Shown here: one piece after another, positions 25,693-33,394 of the stretch | How positions within the stretch are numbered: position 1 is the first letter of the stretch | Layout: every line of letters begins with the position of its first letter | Origin: Caryophanales bacterium UBA784 | GTDB taxonomy: Bacteria; Bacillota_I; Bacilli_A; RFN20; CAG-288 | Direction: 5' to 3' | Assembly: GCA_002297045.1 (NCBI GenBank) | Contig: DBJE01000013.1 | Location: forward strand, 124,001-188,000 | DNA: 64,000 nt | Program-made: the position numbers and the translations under genes | Notes under the pieces: generated by a model | Told to the model about the DNA's origin: nothing | What the model saw: only the letters and a program-made list of their open reading frames with translations | Databases searched by the model: none

Positions 25693-28098
25693 CTATTTTC
25701 CTTTAGAGTGAAGATAGCCGCTGATTTCCGAGACGGTCTTAAACTGATGGAGTCCGTCTTTTTCCTGGATTAGGAGGGTAGGGGCAATCTGGATGTGATG
25801 TTCTTTGGCAAACTCGAGTCCACCTTGGTCGGCGACAATCAAATCATAGTCGATTCCTGCCTGGGCGAGGAGTCTTTTCGCCACTTTGCAGTTCGGGCAG
25901 GTCGAAGTAGTGACTAGAATTGGTTTTGCCGCCTTTATCGATGGGGTGCTATTTTTTTCACCGAGAGACACTGCCGTTGAGGGAATATCCTTATTTGGCG
26001 TTTCCTTTCCGAAAAGCTCGTCCGGTTTATAAGTTTTTCTCGTCCTGAATTCACTTGCCTTCCCGTCATTCCAGTTTTTCACCGGACGGTAGTAGCCGGT
26101 GATACGGGAATAGACTTCCGCTTCCTTGTGACAGATCGGACATTCGAAGTGCTCTCCGGCAAGATAGCCATGCTCCGGACAGACGGAATAGGTCGGAGAA
26201 AGGGTGAAGTAAGGAAGCTTGAAGTTGTAGGCAATCTTCTTGACAAGGCTTGCCGCAGAGTGCCAGTCAGGCAGACGCTCCCCTAAAAAGGCATGGAAGA
26301 CAGTTCCGGAGGTATAGAGGACCTGGAGGTTGTCCTCCCTCTCTAAGGCCTTAAAGGGATCATCCGTATAGCCGACAGGGAGATGGGAGGAGTTGGTATA
26401 AAAGGGAGCATTCCCCTTCTTTGCTGCGGTGATGATATCGGGGAAGTCCTTGACGTCGTGTTTGGCAAAGCGGTAAGTGGTGGATTCTGCCGGTGTCGCT
26501 TCCAGATTGAAGAGTGCATCGTACTTTTCCTGGTAGTCTGAAAGCTTAGAGCGCCTGTGGGTAAGAATCTCAGCGGCCAGGGCATTTCCCTGTTCTGTGG
26601 TCAGATCCCCGCCTTTGAACCAATGGGCGTTTAAAAGAGCCTCGTTCCTGCCGACCAGACCGATTGTGGAGAAGTGGTTCTTGAAGGTTCCAAGATAGCG
26701 TTTTGTATAAGGATACCTCCCTTGGTTCCTAAGTTTAGTGATGACCTTCCGTTTGATGTCAAGTGAGCGTGCGGCGATATCCCTGTATTTGTCTAGCCTT
26801 CTATAGAAGTCTTCTTTGTCCTTGCTTAGATAGGCGATGCGGGGAAGATTGAGGGTGACAACACCGATGGAACCGGTGGATTCCCCGGAACCGAAGTATC
26901 CTCCGCCTTTTTTGCGGAGCTCACGGAGATCAAGCCGCAGACGGCAGCACCTCGAGCGGACATCGCTCGGCTTCCTGTCAGAGTTGATGTAGTTAGAGAA
27001 GTAGGGGGTTCCATACTTTGCGGTCCTTTCAAAGAGCAGGCGGTTGTTCTCATTGTCCGACCAGTCAAAGTCCTTGGTGATGGAATAGGTCGGAATCGGA
27101 TACTGGAATCCTCTTCCGTTGGCATCTCCCTCAATCCTGATTTCGATAAAGGCCTTATTGACCCTGTCCCTTTCCTTCTTGCAGTCCCCATAGGTGAAAT
27201 TCTGCTCTTTTCCTCCGACGATGGCCGGGACGTTTTTCCTGTCCTCCGGAACGGTCCAGTCTAAGGTGACATTGGAGAAAGGAGCCTGGGTTCCCCATCT
27301 TGAGGGAGTATTTACGCCATAAATGAAGGACTGGATACACTGCTTGACTTCCTTATAACTGAGGTTATCGATTCTGACAAACGGAGCCAAATAGGTATCA
27401 AAGGAGGAAAAGGCCTGTGCCCCTGCCCATTCGTTCTGCCTGATGCCAAGGAAGTTGACCATCTGGCTGCAGAGGGTGGAAAGATGCTTGGCCGGGGCCG
27501 AGGTAATCCGGCCGACCACTCCGCCAAGGCCGTCCTTGATGAGCTGCTTTAGCGACCAGCCTGCACAGTATCCGGAAAGCATCGACAGGTCGTGAAGGTG
27601 GAAGAAGCACTGCTTATGGGCATCGGAAATCTCTTTATCATAGATTTCACTTAGCCAGTAGTTTGCCGTGATGGCGCCGGAATTAGACAGGATAAGCCCG
27701 CCAAGACTCCTCGTCACGGTAGAGTTCTCCTTCACCCGCCAGTCCTTTTCCGTTCCAATATAGCCGTCGACCAGTTTCTTGTAGTCGATGAGGGTGTTCT
27801 CGGCATCGCGGACCTTCTCATGCTGATTCCGGTAAAGAATATAAGCTTTGGCAGTCTTGGCATAATTGCACTGCCTTAAGGCTTTCTCGACTTCGTCCTG
27901 AATTTCTTCGACCGAGGCTATCTTCCTGTTCTTGGCATTCCTGGATGCCTCGACGATAAGCTCGATTGCTCTTGCCATCGTGGAGACGTCCCGTGCCGGA
28001 ATTTCCCCAGTGGCAATAAATGCCTTTGCCACGGCGTTTTCGATTTTTTCTGCTTCAAAGGCGACCTTTTCGCCGTTCCGTTTAATAATGCTTTCCAT
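25693..28098 (-). CDS. nrdD: Anaerobic ribonucleoside-triphosphate reductase with fused glutaredoxin-like domain
   Basis: Class III reductase making dNTPs from NTPs without oxygen, using a glycyl radical. 801 residues: an ATP-cone (about 1-95, starting IIKRNGEKVAFEAEKI), the barrel with LSGYCAGWSLKQL, and the zinc site CPEH...CPIC (640-656). The radical loop SRITGYYRPVKNWN has Gly668 as the radical residue. A glutaredoxin/thioredoxin-like domain follows (about 725-801) with a CPNC redox pair at 734-737; classical NrdD ends before it. This built-in disulfide reductant suggests a dithiol rather than formate electron donor. It lies 26 bp downstream of nrdG. Confidence 0.95.
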   Translation of the reverse strand: MESIIKRNGEKVAFEAEKIENAVAKAFIATGEIPARDVSTMARAIELIVEASRNAKNRKIASVEEIQDEVEKALRQCNYAKTAKAYILYRNQHEKVRDAENTLIDYKKLVDGYIGTEKDWRVKENSTVTRSLGGLILSNSGAITANYWLSEIYDKEISDAHKQCFFHLHDLSMLSGYCAGWSLKQLIKDGLGGVVGRITSAPAKHLSTLCSQMVNFLGIRQNEWAGAQAFSSFDTYLAPFVRIDNLSYKEVKQCIQSFIYGVNTPSRWGTQAPFSNVTLDWTVPEDRKNVPAIVGGKEQNFTYGDCKKERDRVNKAFIEIRIEGDANGRGFQYPIPTYSITKDFDWSDNENNRLLFERTAKYGTPYFSNYINSDRKPSDVRSRCCRLRLDLRELRKKGGGYFGSGESTGSIGVVTLNLPRIAYLSKDKEDFYRRLDKYRDIAARSLDIKRKVITKLRNQGRYPYTKRYLGTFKNHFSTIGLVGRNEALLNAHWFKGGDLTTEQGNALAAEILTHRRSKLSDYQEKYDALFNLEATPAESTTYRFAKHDVKDFPDIITAAKKGNAPFYTNSSHLPVGYTDDPFKALEREDNLQVLYTSGTVFHAFLGERLPDWHSAASLVKKIAYNFKLPYFTLSPTYSVCPEHGYLAGEHFECPICHKEAEVYSRITGYYRPVKNWNDGKASEFRTRKTYKPDELFGKETPNKDIPSTAVSLGEKNSTPSIKAAKPILVTTSTCPNCKVAKRLLAQAGIDYDLIVADQGGLEFAKEHHIQIAPTLLIQEKDGLHQFKTVSEISGYLHSKGK

Positions 28099-28124
28099 TC
28101 TTCTTTCCCCATTGTCTTCTTCCC

Positions 28125-28646
28125 TTATAGACCATAATTTAGCGAGGATAATTCGGTGGCCTGTCCGTCTTTTAGTGATTTCTTTAAATCAATCAGACGT
28201 TGGTTGACTGACCCCCGGAAAAGGCAGGACTCGCTTCGCTTTTCCCTGATAAAGGGACCATCCACGAGAACGTCAAGGTAGGATAGGACTTCCTTCGCCT
28301 TCCCTCCTGCCTTACCGTCCCTGATTTGTTCATACGTCCATCCGGTGTAGCACCAGAGGGACACTTTTTCTTTTTTCAGCTCCTTTGCGATTTCCAGCAG
28401 GGCATCTGCCTGATAGAAGGGATCGCCGCCGGAGAAAGTCACTCCATCGATGTATTTGGTTGTGCGGATATCTTCAAGAAGCTTTTCGACGCTGACGATG
28501 TTTCCTTTATCCCTCGGCCATGTCTCCCTATTGTGACAGCCCTTACAATGATGAAGGCAGCCTTGAAAAAAGATGGTATACCGGATGCCTGGACCATTAA
28601 CCGAAGAGTGCCGTTCGATTCCGGCAAGGCGGATAGTTTTTTCCAT
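28125..28646 (-). CDS. nrdG: Anaerobic ribonucleotide reductase activase (radical SAM)
   Basis: Generates the glycyl radical on NrdD by cleaving S-adenosylmethionine. The start at 28646 is supported by GGGAGG 8-9 bases upstream, giving 173 residues. The cluster motif CLHHCKGC lies near residue 30, preceded by SVNGPGIRYTIFFQG and followed by FSGGDPF. The gene comes before nrdD in the transcript, the reverse of the common nrdD-nrdG order. Confidence 0.93.
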   Translation of the reverse strand: MEKTIRLAGIERHSSVNGPGIRYTIFFQGCLHHCKGCHNRETWPRDKGNIVSVEKLLEDIRTTKYIDGVTFSGGDPFYQADALLEIAKELKKEKVSLWCYTGWTYEQIRDGKAGGKAKEVLSYLDVLVDGPFIREKRSESCLFRGSVNQRLIDLKKSLKDGQATELSSLNYGL

Positions 28647-28666
28647 GTCTGACGCCTCCCGGAACG

Positions 28667-28710
28667 ATTGACTAAGTACTATTCTGTGGCTCTGCGGAAG
28701 ATTAGTCAAT
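28667..28710 (-). promoter_or_regulatory. Inverted repeat upstream of nrdG
   Basis: ATTGACTAA (28667-28675) and TTAGTCAAT (28702-28710) are perfect 9-bp arms, 26 bp apart, just upstream of the nrdG ribosome site. On the minus strand the distal arm supplies a TTGACT -35-like hexamer. It may be an operator of this operon. It does not match the NrdR box. The rest of 28711-28960 is AT-rich with no gene. Confidence 0.4.
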
Positions 28711-28960
28711 GAATATTTTTTAGGAAAAAACTAGGATTAAAAGAAAGAAAAAGAAACAATCCTACAAAGGAAAACAGGTTGAAGAAAACAAAAGAATGGT
28801 TTCCTTAGGCGTAATCAAAACAATGTGAAAAAATTTTCAATTTTGTTTTTGTAAGAAAACAATGTTGAATCTAATTTCTTATAAAATTTTTTCTGTTTTT
28901 TTCCTGTCTTTGGTATACCGCTTTCATAATAGACAGAGGAATGAAAAAATGTCCAGAAGA

Positions 28961-28990
28961 AAAAACTCTCCCGGTTTTTCCGGGAGAGCG
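28961..28990 (-). terminator. Terminator of the metal importer operon
   Basis: CTCTCCCGG (28966-28974) pairs with CCGGGAGAG (28980-28988). Reading minus, the hairpin is followed by a T-run. Confidence 0.85.
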
Positions 28991-28991
28991 C

Positions 28992-29816
28992 TTAGTTTTT
29001 GTTTGTCCGTCTCTTTCTTTTTCCGATTAGTGTGAGGAGGGCATGGATTAGGAAGACAAGAAGGAGGATGCAGACCGATAGAGTGACGATGGTCGCCCCG
29101 GGTTTAAGGTTGAGATAATAGGCTGCGGTTAGGCCGAGCACCATGGATGCGATAGAGAAAACGACAGAGAGGATTAATGTCCATTTATATCCTTTCTTGA
29201 ACTGAAGGGCTATGGCGGTGGGGAGGACGACGAGCGAGGAGACGACGAGGCTTCCGACAATCTTGCTACCTACCGCGATAGTAATGCTGAGAAGAAGATC
29301 CCTGGTAAAGGAGACAAGGGAGACTTTTATGCCGTTCACTTTGCTCTCGCTTTCACTATAGAGGACGGAGAAAATCTGAGGGTAGAAGATGATGGAGAGA
29401 AGGACCACGACAAGAGTAAGGATAATGGTGAAGATGAGTTCCCCGTTTGTAATGAGAAGGATGGATCCGAAGAGATAGGAATCGAAGTTTGCGGCTTTCG
29501 TATAACTTGACAATATTCCGGCTAGACCGATTGCCCCGCTTAGTACGATGGCGACACCCCTCTCTGCGTATTTGCTGAACTTCTTCCGCCTCAGATCGAT
29601 GATGAAGAAGGAAACAATACAGGCAATGACTGCTCCGATCCTAGGAGAGAAACCGGCGGCAAGTCCGATGGCTACTCCGGCCAAGGAGGAATGGGCCAAG
29701 GCATCCCCTGAGGAAGAAAGACGTTTGAAGACGGCGGTCGATCCGACTAAAGGGAGCAAGATTCCAAGAAAGATTGCAGCGACTAGGGCAATCCGCCTGA
29801 AACTATAGGTCAACAT
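28992..29816 (-). CDS. znuB: Zinc/manganese ABC transporter permease
   Basis: A 274-residue membrane subunit of a family 9 metal importer, with seven to eight membrane helices and the family segments SLAGVAIGLAAGF and VGSLVVSSLVVLPTAIAL. Its start overlaps the ATPase gene by 14 bp. The lowest-coordinate gene of the znuA-znuC-znuB operon. Confidence 0.9.
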   Translation of the reverse strand: MLTYSFRRIALVAAIFLGILLPLVGSTAVFKRLSSSGDALAHSSLAGVAIGLAAGFSPRIGAVIACIVSFFIIDLRRKKFSKYAERGVAIVLSGAIGLAGILSSYTKAANFDSYLFGSILLITNGELIFTIILTLVVVLLSIIFYPQIFSVLYSESESKVNGIKVSLVSFTRDLLLSITIAVGSKIVGSLVVSSLVVLPTAIALQFKKGYKWTLILSVVFSIASMVLGLTAAYYLNLKPGATIVTLSVCILLLVFLIHALLTLIGKRKRRTNKN

Positions 29817-30462
29817 GGTGATGGCCTCTCTTTAGTTCGTCCTGGTAAGGCATCCTCTTCCCCTGTTCGATGAAGTAGATCCGGTCTGCCCTTTTGAGAT
29901 CTTCAGGGTGATGGGAGACAAAAAGGATGGATTTTTTCTTTTCGTGTAGCTTATCGATTGATTCAATCAGGCTTTCATGGGATAAGTCGTCCCTTCCCGC
30001 ATCCGGCTCATCAAGGACGATGAGGTCCGGATCCTTGACTAGGGCTTTGGCAATCTTCACTCTCTGCTGCTGTCCCCCGGAAAGCTCGTTTATCCTACGC
30101 TTCTTGAGAGGGATAAGATTAAATTCCTCAAGAATCTTTTCCACTTTTTCCTTTCTTTCCTTAAAACGGAAAGAAGGAAGGGCTCCAACCAAGCCTAAAG
30201 AAACAATTTCCTCCACAGTGGCAGGAAAGGAACTGTCGGAAAGAGATGTTGTCTGGGCAATATAGCTGACCTTTTTTGCTTCTAAGGTCACTTTCCCGCT
30301 GACTGGCTTAAGAAGCCCAAGGCAAAGCTTGAGGAAAGTTGATTTTCCTCCTCCGTTCGGTCCTAAAATACCGACGAAATCCCCCTCTTTCCTATCAAAA
30401 CTGACATCGTTCAGCACTTTGACGTCGGAATAGGAAAAGTAAACGTGTTCAAAAGTAATCAC
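29803..30462 (-). CDS. znuC: Zinc/manganese ABC transporter ATPase
   Basis: A 219-residue ATPase: Walker A GPNGGGKST, signature LSGGQQQR, Walker B LIVLDEPDAG and H-loop VSHHPED. It ends with a short histidine-containing tail (GHHHVDL). It overlaps the binding-protein gene by four bases. Confidence 0.92.
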   Translation of the reverse strand: MITFEHVYFSYSDVKVLNDVSFDRKEGDFVGILGPNGGGKSTFLKLCLGLLKPVSGKVTLEAKKVSYIAQTTSLSDSSFPATVEEIVSLGLVGALPSFRFKERKEKVEKILEEFNLIPLKKRRINELSGGQQQRVKIAKALVKDPDLIVLDEPDAGRDDLSHESLIESIDKLHEKKKSILFVSHHPEDLKRADRIYFIEQGKRMPYQDELKRGHHHVDL

Positions 30463-31337
30463 TGATTCTCCTTCTTTTCAGTATCTGCCGCTACAATCTT
30501 GTTCAGGTTGTCTTCCCTGACGGAGATGTAGTCCTCAGTATTTTCCTCTTCTTTGCTTAAACCTTCAAGAGGATTAAGCGTTTCCGTCTTCACTCCTGTC
30601 TCTTTTTTGATGGCATCGGCAATGTCCGGTCCGACGGCATCCTCATAGAAAATCGTTGTGATGTGATAGGTGTTCACTGCATCGATGATTTTCTCCCTGT
30701 CCTTGGCAGTAGGAGTTGCATCCGGCTCAAGTCCGGAAACATAAATCTGCGTCATTCCATAATCATGGCAGAGGTATCCAAAGGCAGCGTGAGAGACCAC
30801 AATATACTTATTGTTCAGTTTTGCGGTCTTTTCCTGATAATCCTGGTCGAGCTTATCGAATTTGGCAATGGCAGTATCGTAGTTCTTTTTGAAGTAATCC
30901 GCATTTTCTTTATCCCTTTCGCAGACAAGGTCAAGGATGTTCTTCCTCTCCTTTTTGGCGTTCTTGACGGAAAGCCAGACGTGGGGGTCAAGAGTATTGT
31001 TGACATTCCTTGTCTCGATTCCTTCTGTGACGAGGTGTGCCTTGCTCTTGTACTCTTTAGGAAGAGAATCGCTCCATTTGTCGAGCCCTAACCCATTGAG
31101 AAGAAGAAGCGGACTATCTTTCCTTTCGGCAATCTGTTTGGCCGTTGGCTCATAGTCATGCGGTTCCTGTCCATAGGGGGTTAGATTCTCAACCTGATAT
31201 TTGTCTCCGACAATCTTTTTGGTGAAGTCATAGATAGTATAGAAAGAGGTATAGATGGTGTTTTCCGCTGTATGCTTATTCCCGCAGGAAAAAAGAGCAA
31301 GAAGCGAAAAGACGACGGCTGATTTTCCTAATTTCAT
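30459..31337 (-). CDS. znuA: Zinc/manganese-binding lipoprotein
   Basis: A 292-residue family 9 binding protein with lipobox LFSC (Cys18). The metal ligands expected for the family are visible: His in EPHDYEP, His in DPHVWLS, His in SHAAFGYL, and an acidic residue in IFYEDAVG. No histidine-rich loop is present, so zinc versus manganese cannot be decided from the protein alone. The divergent Fur-family gene and the operator between them favour metal-repressed expression. Confidence 0.9.
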   Translation of the reverse strand: MKLGKSAVVFSLLALFSCGNKHTAENTIYTSFYTIYDFTKKIVGDKYQVENLTPYGQEPHDYEPTAKQIAERKDSPLLLLNGLGLDKWSDSLPKEYKSKAHLVTEGIETRNVNNTLDPHVWLSVKNAKKERKNILDLVCERDKENADYFKKNYDTAIAKFDKLDQDYQEKTAKLNNKYIVVSHAAFGYLCHDYGMTQIYVSGLEPDATPTAKDREKIIDAVNTYHITTIFYEDAVGPDIADAIKKETGVKTETLNPLEGLSKEEENTEDYISVREDNLNKIVAADTEKKENQ

Positions 31338-31368
31338 TCTGCAATCCTCCGATTTTCTTTTTTAAAAT

Positions 31369-31388
31369 GCAAATGCAAATCATTTGCG
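31369..31388. promoter_or_regulatory. Fur/Zur-family operator between znuA and the regulator gene
   Basis: GCAAATCATTTGC at 31375-31387 is a perfect 6-1-6 palindrome, and an extra GCAAAT half-site abuts it at 31369-31374. Geometry fits the 7-1-7 boxes of the Fur superfamily. It overlaps the predicted start of the minus-strand promoter (TTTACA, 17 bp, TATATT read on the minus strand), where a repressor would block znuACB. Confidence 0.72.
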
Positions 31389-31448
31389 TTTCATAATATA
31401 CTCCCCTCCCCTTGATTTGTAAAGCGGAAAGATAGAAAATAGGAACAA

Positions 31449-31865
31449 ATGAAGAACGCGACATTTGAATCCCTTGGGATAAAGACGACGAAACATAGTC
31501 TTGCTATCTATGACTACCTAAGAAAAAAAGACTTCCCTGTTACGGCAAAGGAGATTTTTTCTTCGCTAAGGAAGAGTGGAATCGATTTGTCCACCATCTA
31601 TCGCACCTTAAAGACATTCCAGGACTGTGGGCTAGTCAAAAAGGAAGTCAACGAAAAAAAGGAGAATGTCTTTTCTTTAGTCAAGGATGAAGATAATCAT
31701 ATTCTTGTCTGTACGAAGTGTCATAAGCGAGTCCTTCTCCACGGATGCCCTTACCATGAAGTGAATGAACAGATTGAGAAAGAGACCGGATTTCTTGTCA
31801 ACGACCAGAACACGGAAATCTATGGACTCTGCCCTGACTGCCAGAAAAAGCTGAAACGGAAATAA
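31449..31865 (+). CDS. Fur-family metal-dependent repressor (Zur or PerR type)
   Basis: A 138-residue regulator with an N-terminal winged helix (FPVTAKEIFSSLRKSGIDLSTIYRTLKTF) and a C-terminal dimer domain. Structural zinc sites are CTKCHKR and CPDCQKK; the regulatory site includes DNHIL and histidines of the GCPYHEV segment. Divergent from znuACB with a shared operator, so zinc sensing (Zur) is likeliest. A promoter TTGATT-17-GAAAAT (31412-31440) ends 8 bp before the ATG, so the mRNA has almost no leader. Confidence 0.87.
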   Translation: MKNATFESLGIKTTKHSLAIYDYLRKKDFPVTAKEIFSSLRKSGIDLSTIYRTLKTFQDCGLVKKEVNEKKENVFSLVKDEDNHILVCTKCHKRVLLHGCPYHEVNEQIEKETGFLVNDQNTEIYGLCPDCQKKLKRK

Positions 31866-32077
31866 CTGGATCCGATTTACCGATAAACGACTGGCAGAAG
31901 CGGACAGGGGTTCCCTTTCTTCCTCTTAGGTTGACATAATTTTGGTTTATGAAATTTCAAAGGAGCAGGGACTTTTAAACCATGGATGAAAAAAGGTCAT
32001 AGGCTTTCTCTTCTAGAGATAGTTCCCTGGCCATTTTTCTTTCCTTTGGATTCTGTCCTTTTTCGAGGAAGAGAAAT

Positions 32078-32602
32078 CTATCTGACGGCCTCTAAGATCG
32101 GCTTTAGGGAATCAAAATCGACAAAGTCTACTTTTTTTCCGTAGCTTTCCCTCAGCCCTTTGTCCTCCTGTTTCAGGCATTCAGCCGGCTTGTTTTTCAG
32201 GGAATTATAGACAATCTTCATCCTGGCCTTGTGAAGAAAATTTAATTTGCTGTAATCGATTCCTCCTCTAAGGTGAAAATAGGATGAATTCTTTAATAGT
32301 TGCTTTGGGACCTGGTTTTGCACAAGATTTCTGATCTTGTCAATATTTTCCTTATCTGATACATCTGCCAATCCTACCGTGGCGATAATCAGCTTTGTAT
32401 CCGGAGATACCTTTTTCAGTGTCTTCTTTAGCCCTTTGATGCTCCTTGCATAGAGGGCGCCAAAATAAACGATTTGATTGTAACCGGACAAGGCTTTTGC
32501 TTCTTTATAGCTAACAATAGGAAAATGGGTCGTTTCGGCGAATTTTTCCGCATATCGTTTCGTCGTCCCATATTGGCTTCCATAGATGATTAAAGTATTC
32601 AT
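32078..32602 (-). CDS. Flavodoxin-domain protein
   Basis: An FMN-binding electron carrier or quinone/protoporphyrinogen-type reductase. The start at 32602 follows GGAGG by 8 bases, giving 174 residues. The phosphate loop IIYGSQYGTTKRYAEKFA sits at the N-terminus, then a YFGALYARSIKGLKK segment that binds flavin in the HemG-like flavodoxin family. The C-terminal third (RMKIVYNSLK) is longer than in classical flavodoxin. Monocistronic. From 32603 to 33000 I see no gene; a 9-bp hairpin lies near 32858-32885. Confidence 0.8.
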   Translation of the reverse strand: MNTLIIYGSQYGTTKRYAEKFAETTHFPIVSYKEAKALSGYNQIVYFGALYARSIKGLKKTLKKVSPDTKLIIATVGLADVSDKENIDKIRNLVQNQVPKQLLKNSSYFHLRGGIDYSKLNFLHKARMKIVYNSLKNKPAECLKQEDKGLRESYGKKVDFVDFDSLKPILEAVR

Positions 32603-33003
32603 TTGTCGTTCCTCCAAGAACTTGACTATTGAATCGGAAAGAGAAAGGGCGGAGTAAGGAAAGTAGGAATCTATTCCGCGAAAGTAGGAAATAAGCCTTC
32701 CCTAAAAATCTTATCATTCATCATGTAAAGAAGACAAGACACAGGGATAAAAATGAAAGGATAGGCAAGGGAGTATCTAAGATTCTCATCTTTTGTCTAG
32801 CCTCTCTGGCCTTTTCTTCTCTAATCTTTCAGATTGGGCAAGAAAAAAGCTATGACTTATCCGGCTTTGTCGGCTAAAGCCGGACTTTGACGATTCGCCC
32901 TAGGACGTTAGTCCGGGATATGCCTAAAAGCAAACTCTCCGATTTTCTATAGCTTAACCATAAAATTCTGTTTAGGAAAAGAAAAACGGTTTTTTATCTT
33001 TTC

Positions 33004-33041
33004 TAATAAGAAAACGCCTCCTTTCTTACCAAAAGGAGGCG
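33004..33041 (-). terminator. Terminator of the hypB-oxidoreductase-hypA operon
   Basis: CGCCTCCTTT (33015-33024) pairs with AAAGGAGGCG (33032-33041). Reading minus, the stem is followed by TTTTCTT. Confidence 0.85.
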
Positions 33042-33046
33042 GATTG

Positions 33047-33394
33047 CTACTCAACTTCGATATTCTTAATACTCGCTTCGTTTCCGCTGACTAAGTAAGT
33101 GTCCTTACTATGACAGTATGGGCATTCTCTTCCTGATTCGGTGGTGGAATAGGTTTTCTTGCAATTATTGCAGTAACTAATTGCCTTAATGACCTCTAAG
33201 GAAAGGGCACAGCCTTTCCTATAGGTGGAACGGTTGTCTACCGCCCATTTCCAGCAGTCTTCCCTATAGGAAGGGACAATTCCGGAAACTTCCCCGATTT
33301 CAAGAGTCACCTTCGTCACTCTCTTGACGTTGTTCTCCTTGGCAATCTTGTCCACTTCCTTGATGATATGGAAGACAATGCCTAGCTCATGCAT
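33047..33394 (-). CDS. hypA: Nickel metallochaperone HypA
   Basis: Delivers nickel to an apo-metalloenzyme together with HypB. The frame is open further upstream, but the real start is the ATG at 33394, giving 115 residues and the family's invariant MHE N-terminus that binds Ni. The zinc finger has Cys75, Cys78, Cys91 and Cys94 (CNNC and CPYC). It overlaps the end of the large oxidoreductase gene by 8 bp. No hypCDEF or [NiFe] hydrogenase genes are present in this window. Confidence 0.9.
   Translation of the reverse strand: MHELGIVFHIIKEVDKIAKENNVKRVTKVTLEIGEVSGIVPSYREDCWKWAVDNRSTYRKGCALSLEVIKAISYCNNCKKTYSTTESGRECPYCHSKDTYLVSGNEASIKNIEVE

Noticed and set aside
32858..32885. Hairpin TCCGGCTTT/AAAGCCGGA as a terminator or riboswitch
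   Set aside because: No T-run and no adjacent gene to control; left as an unexplained hairpin.
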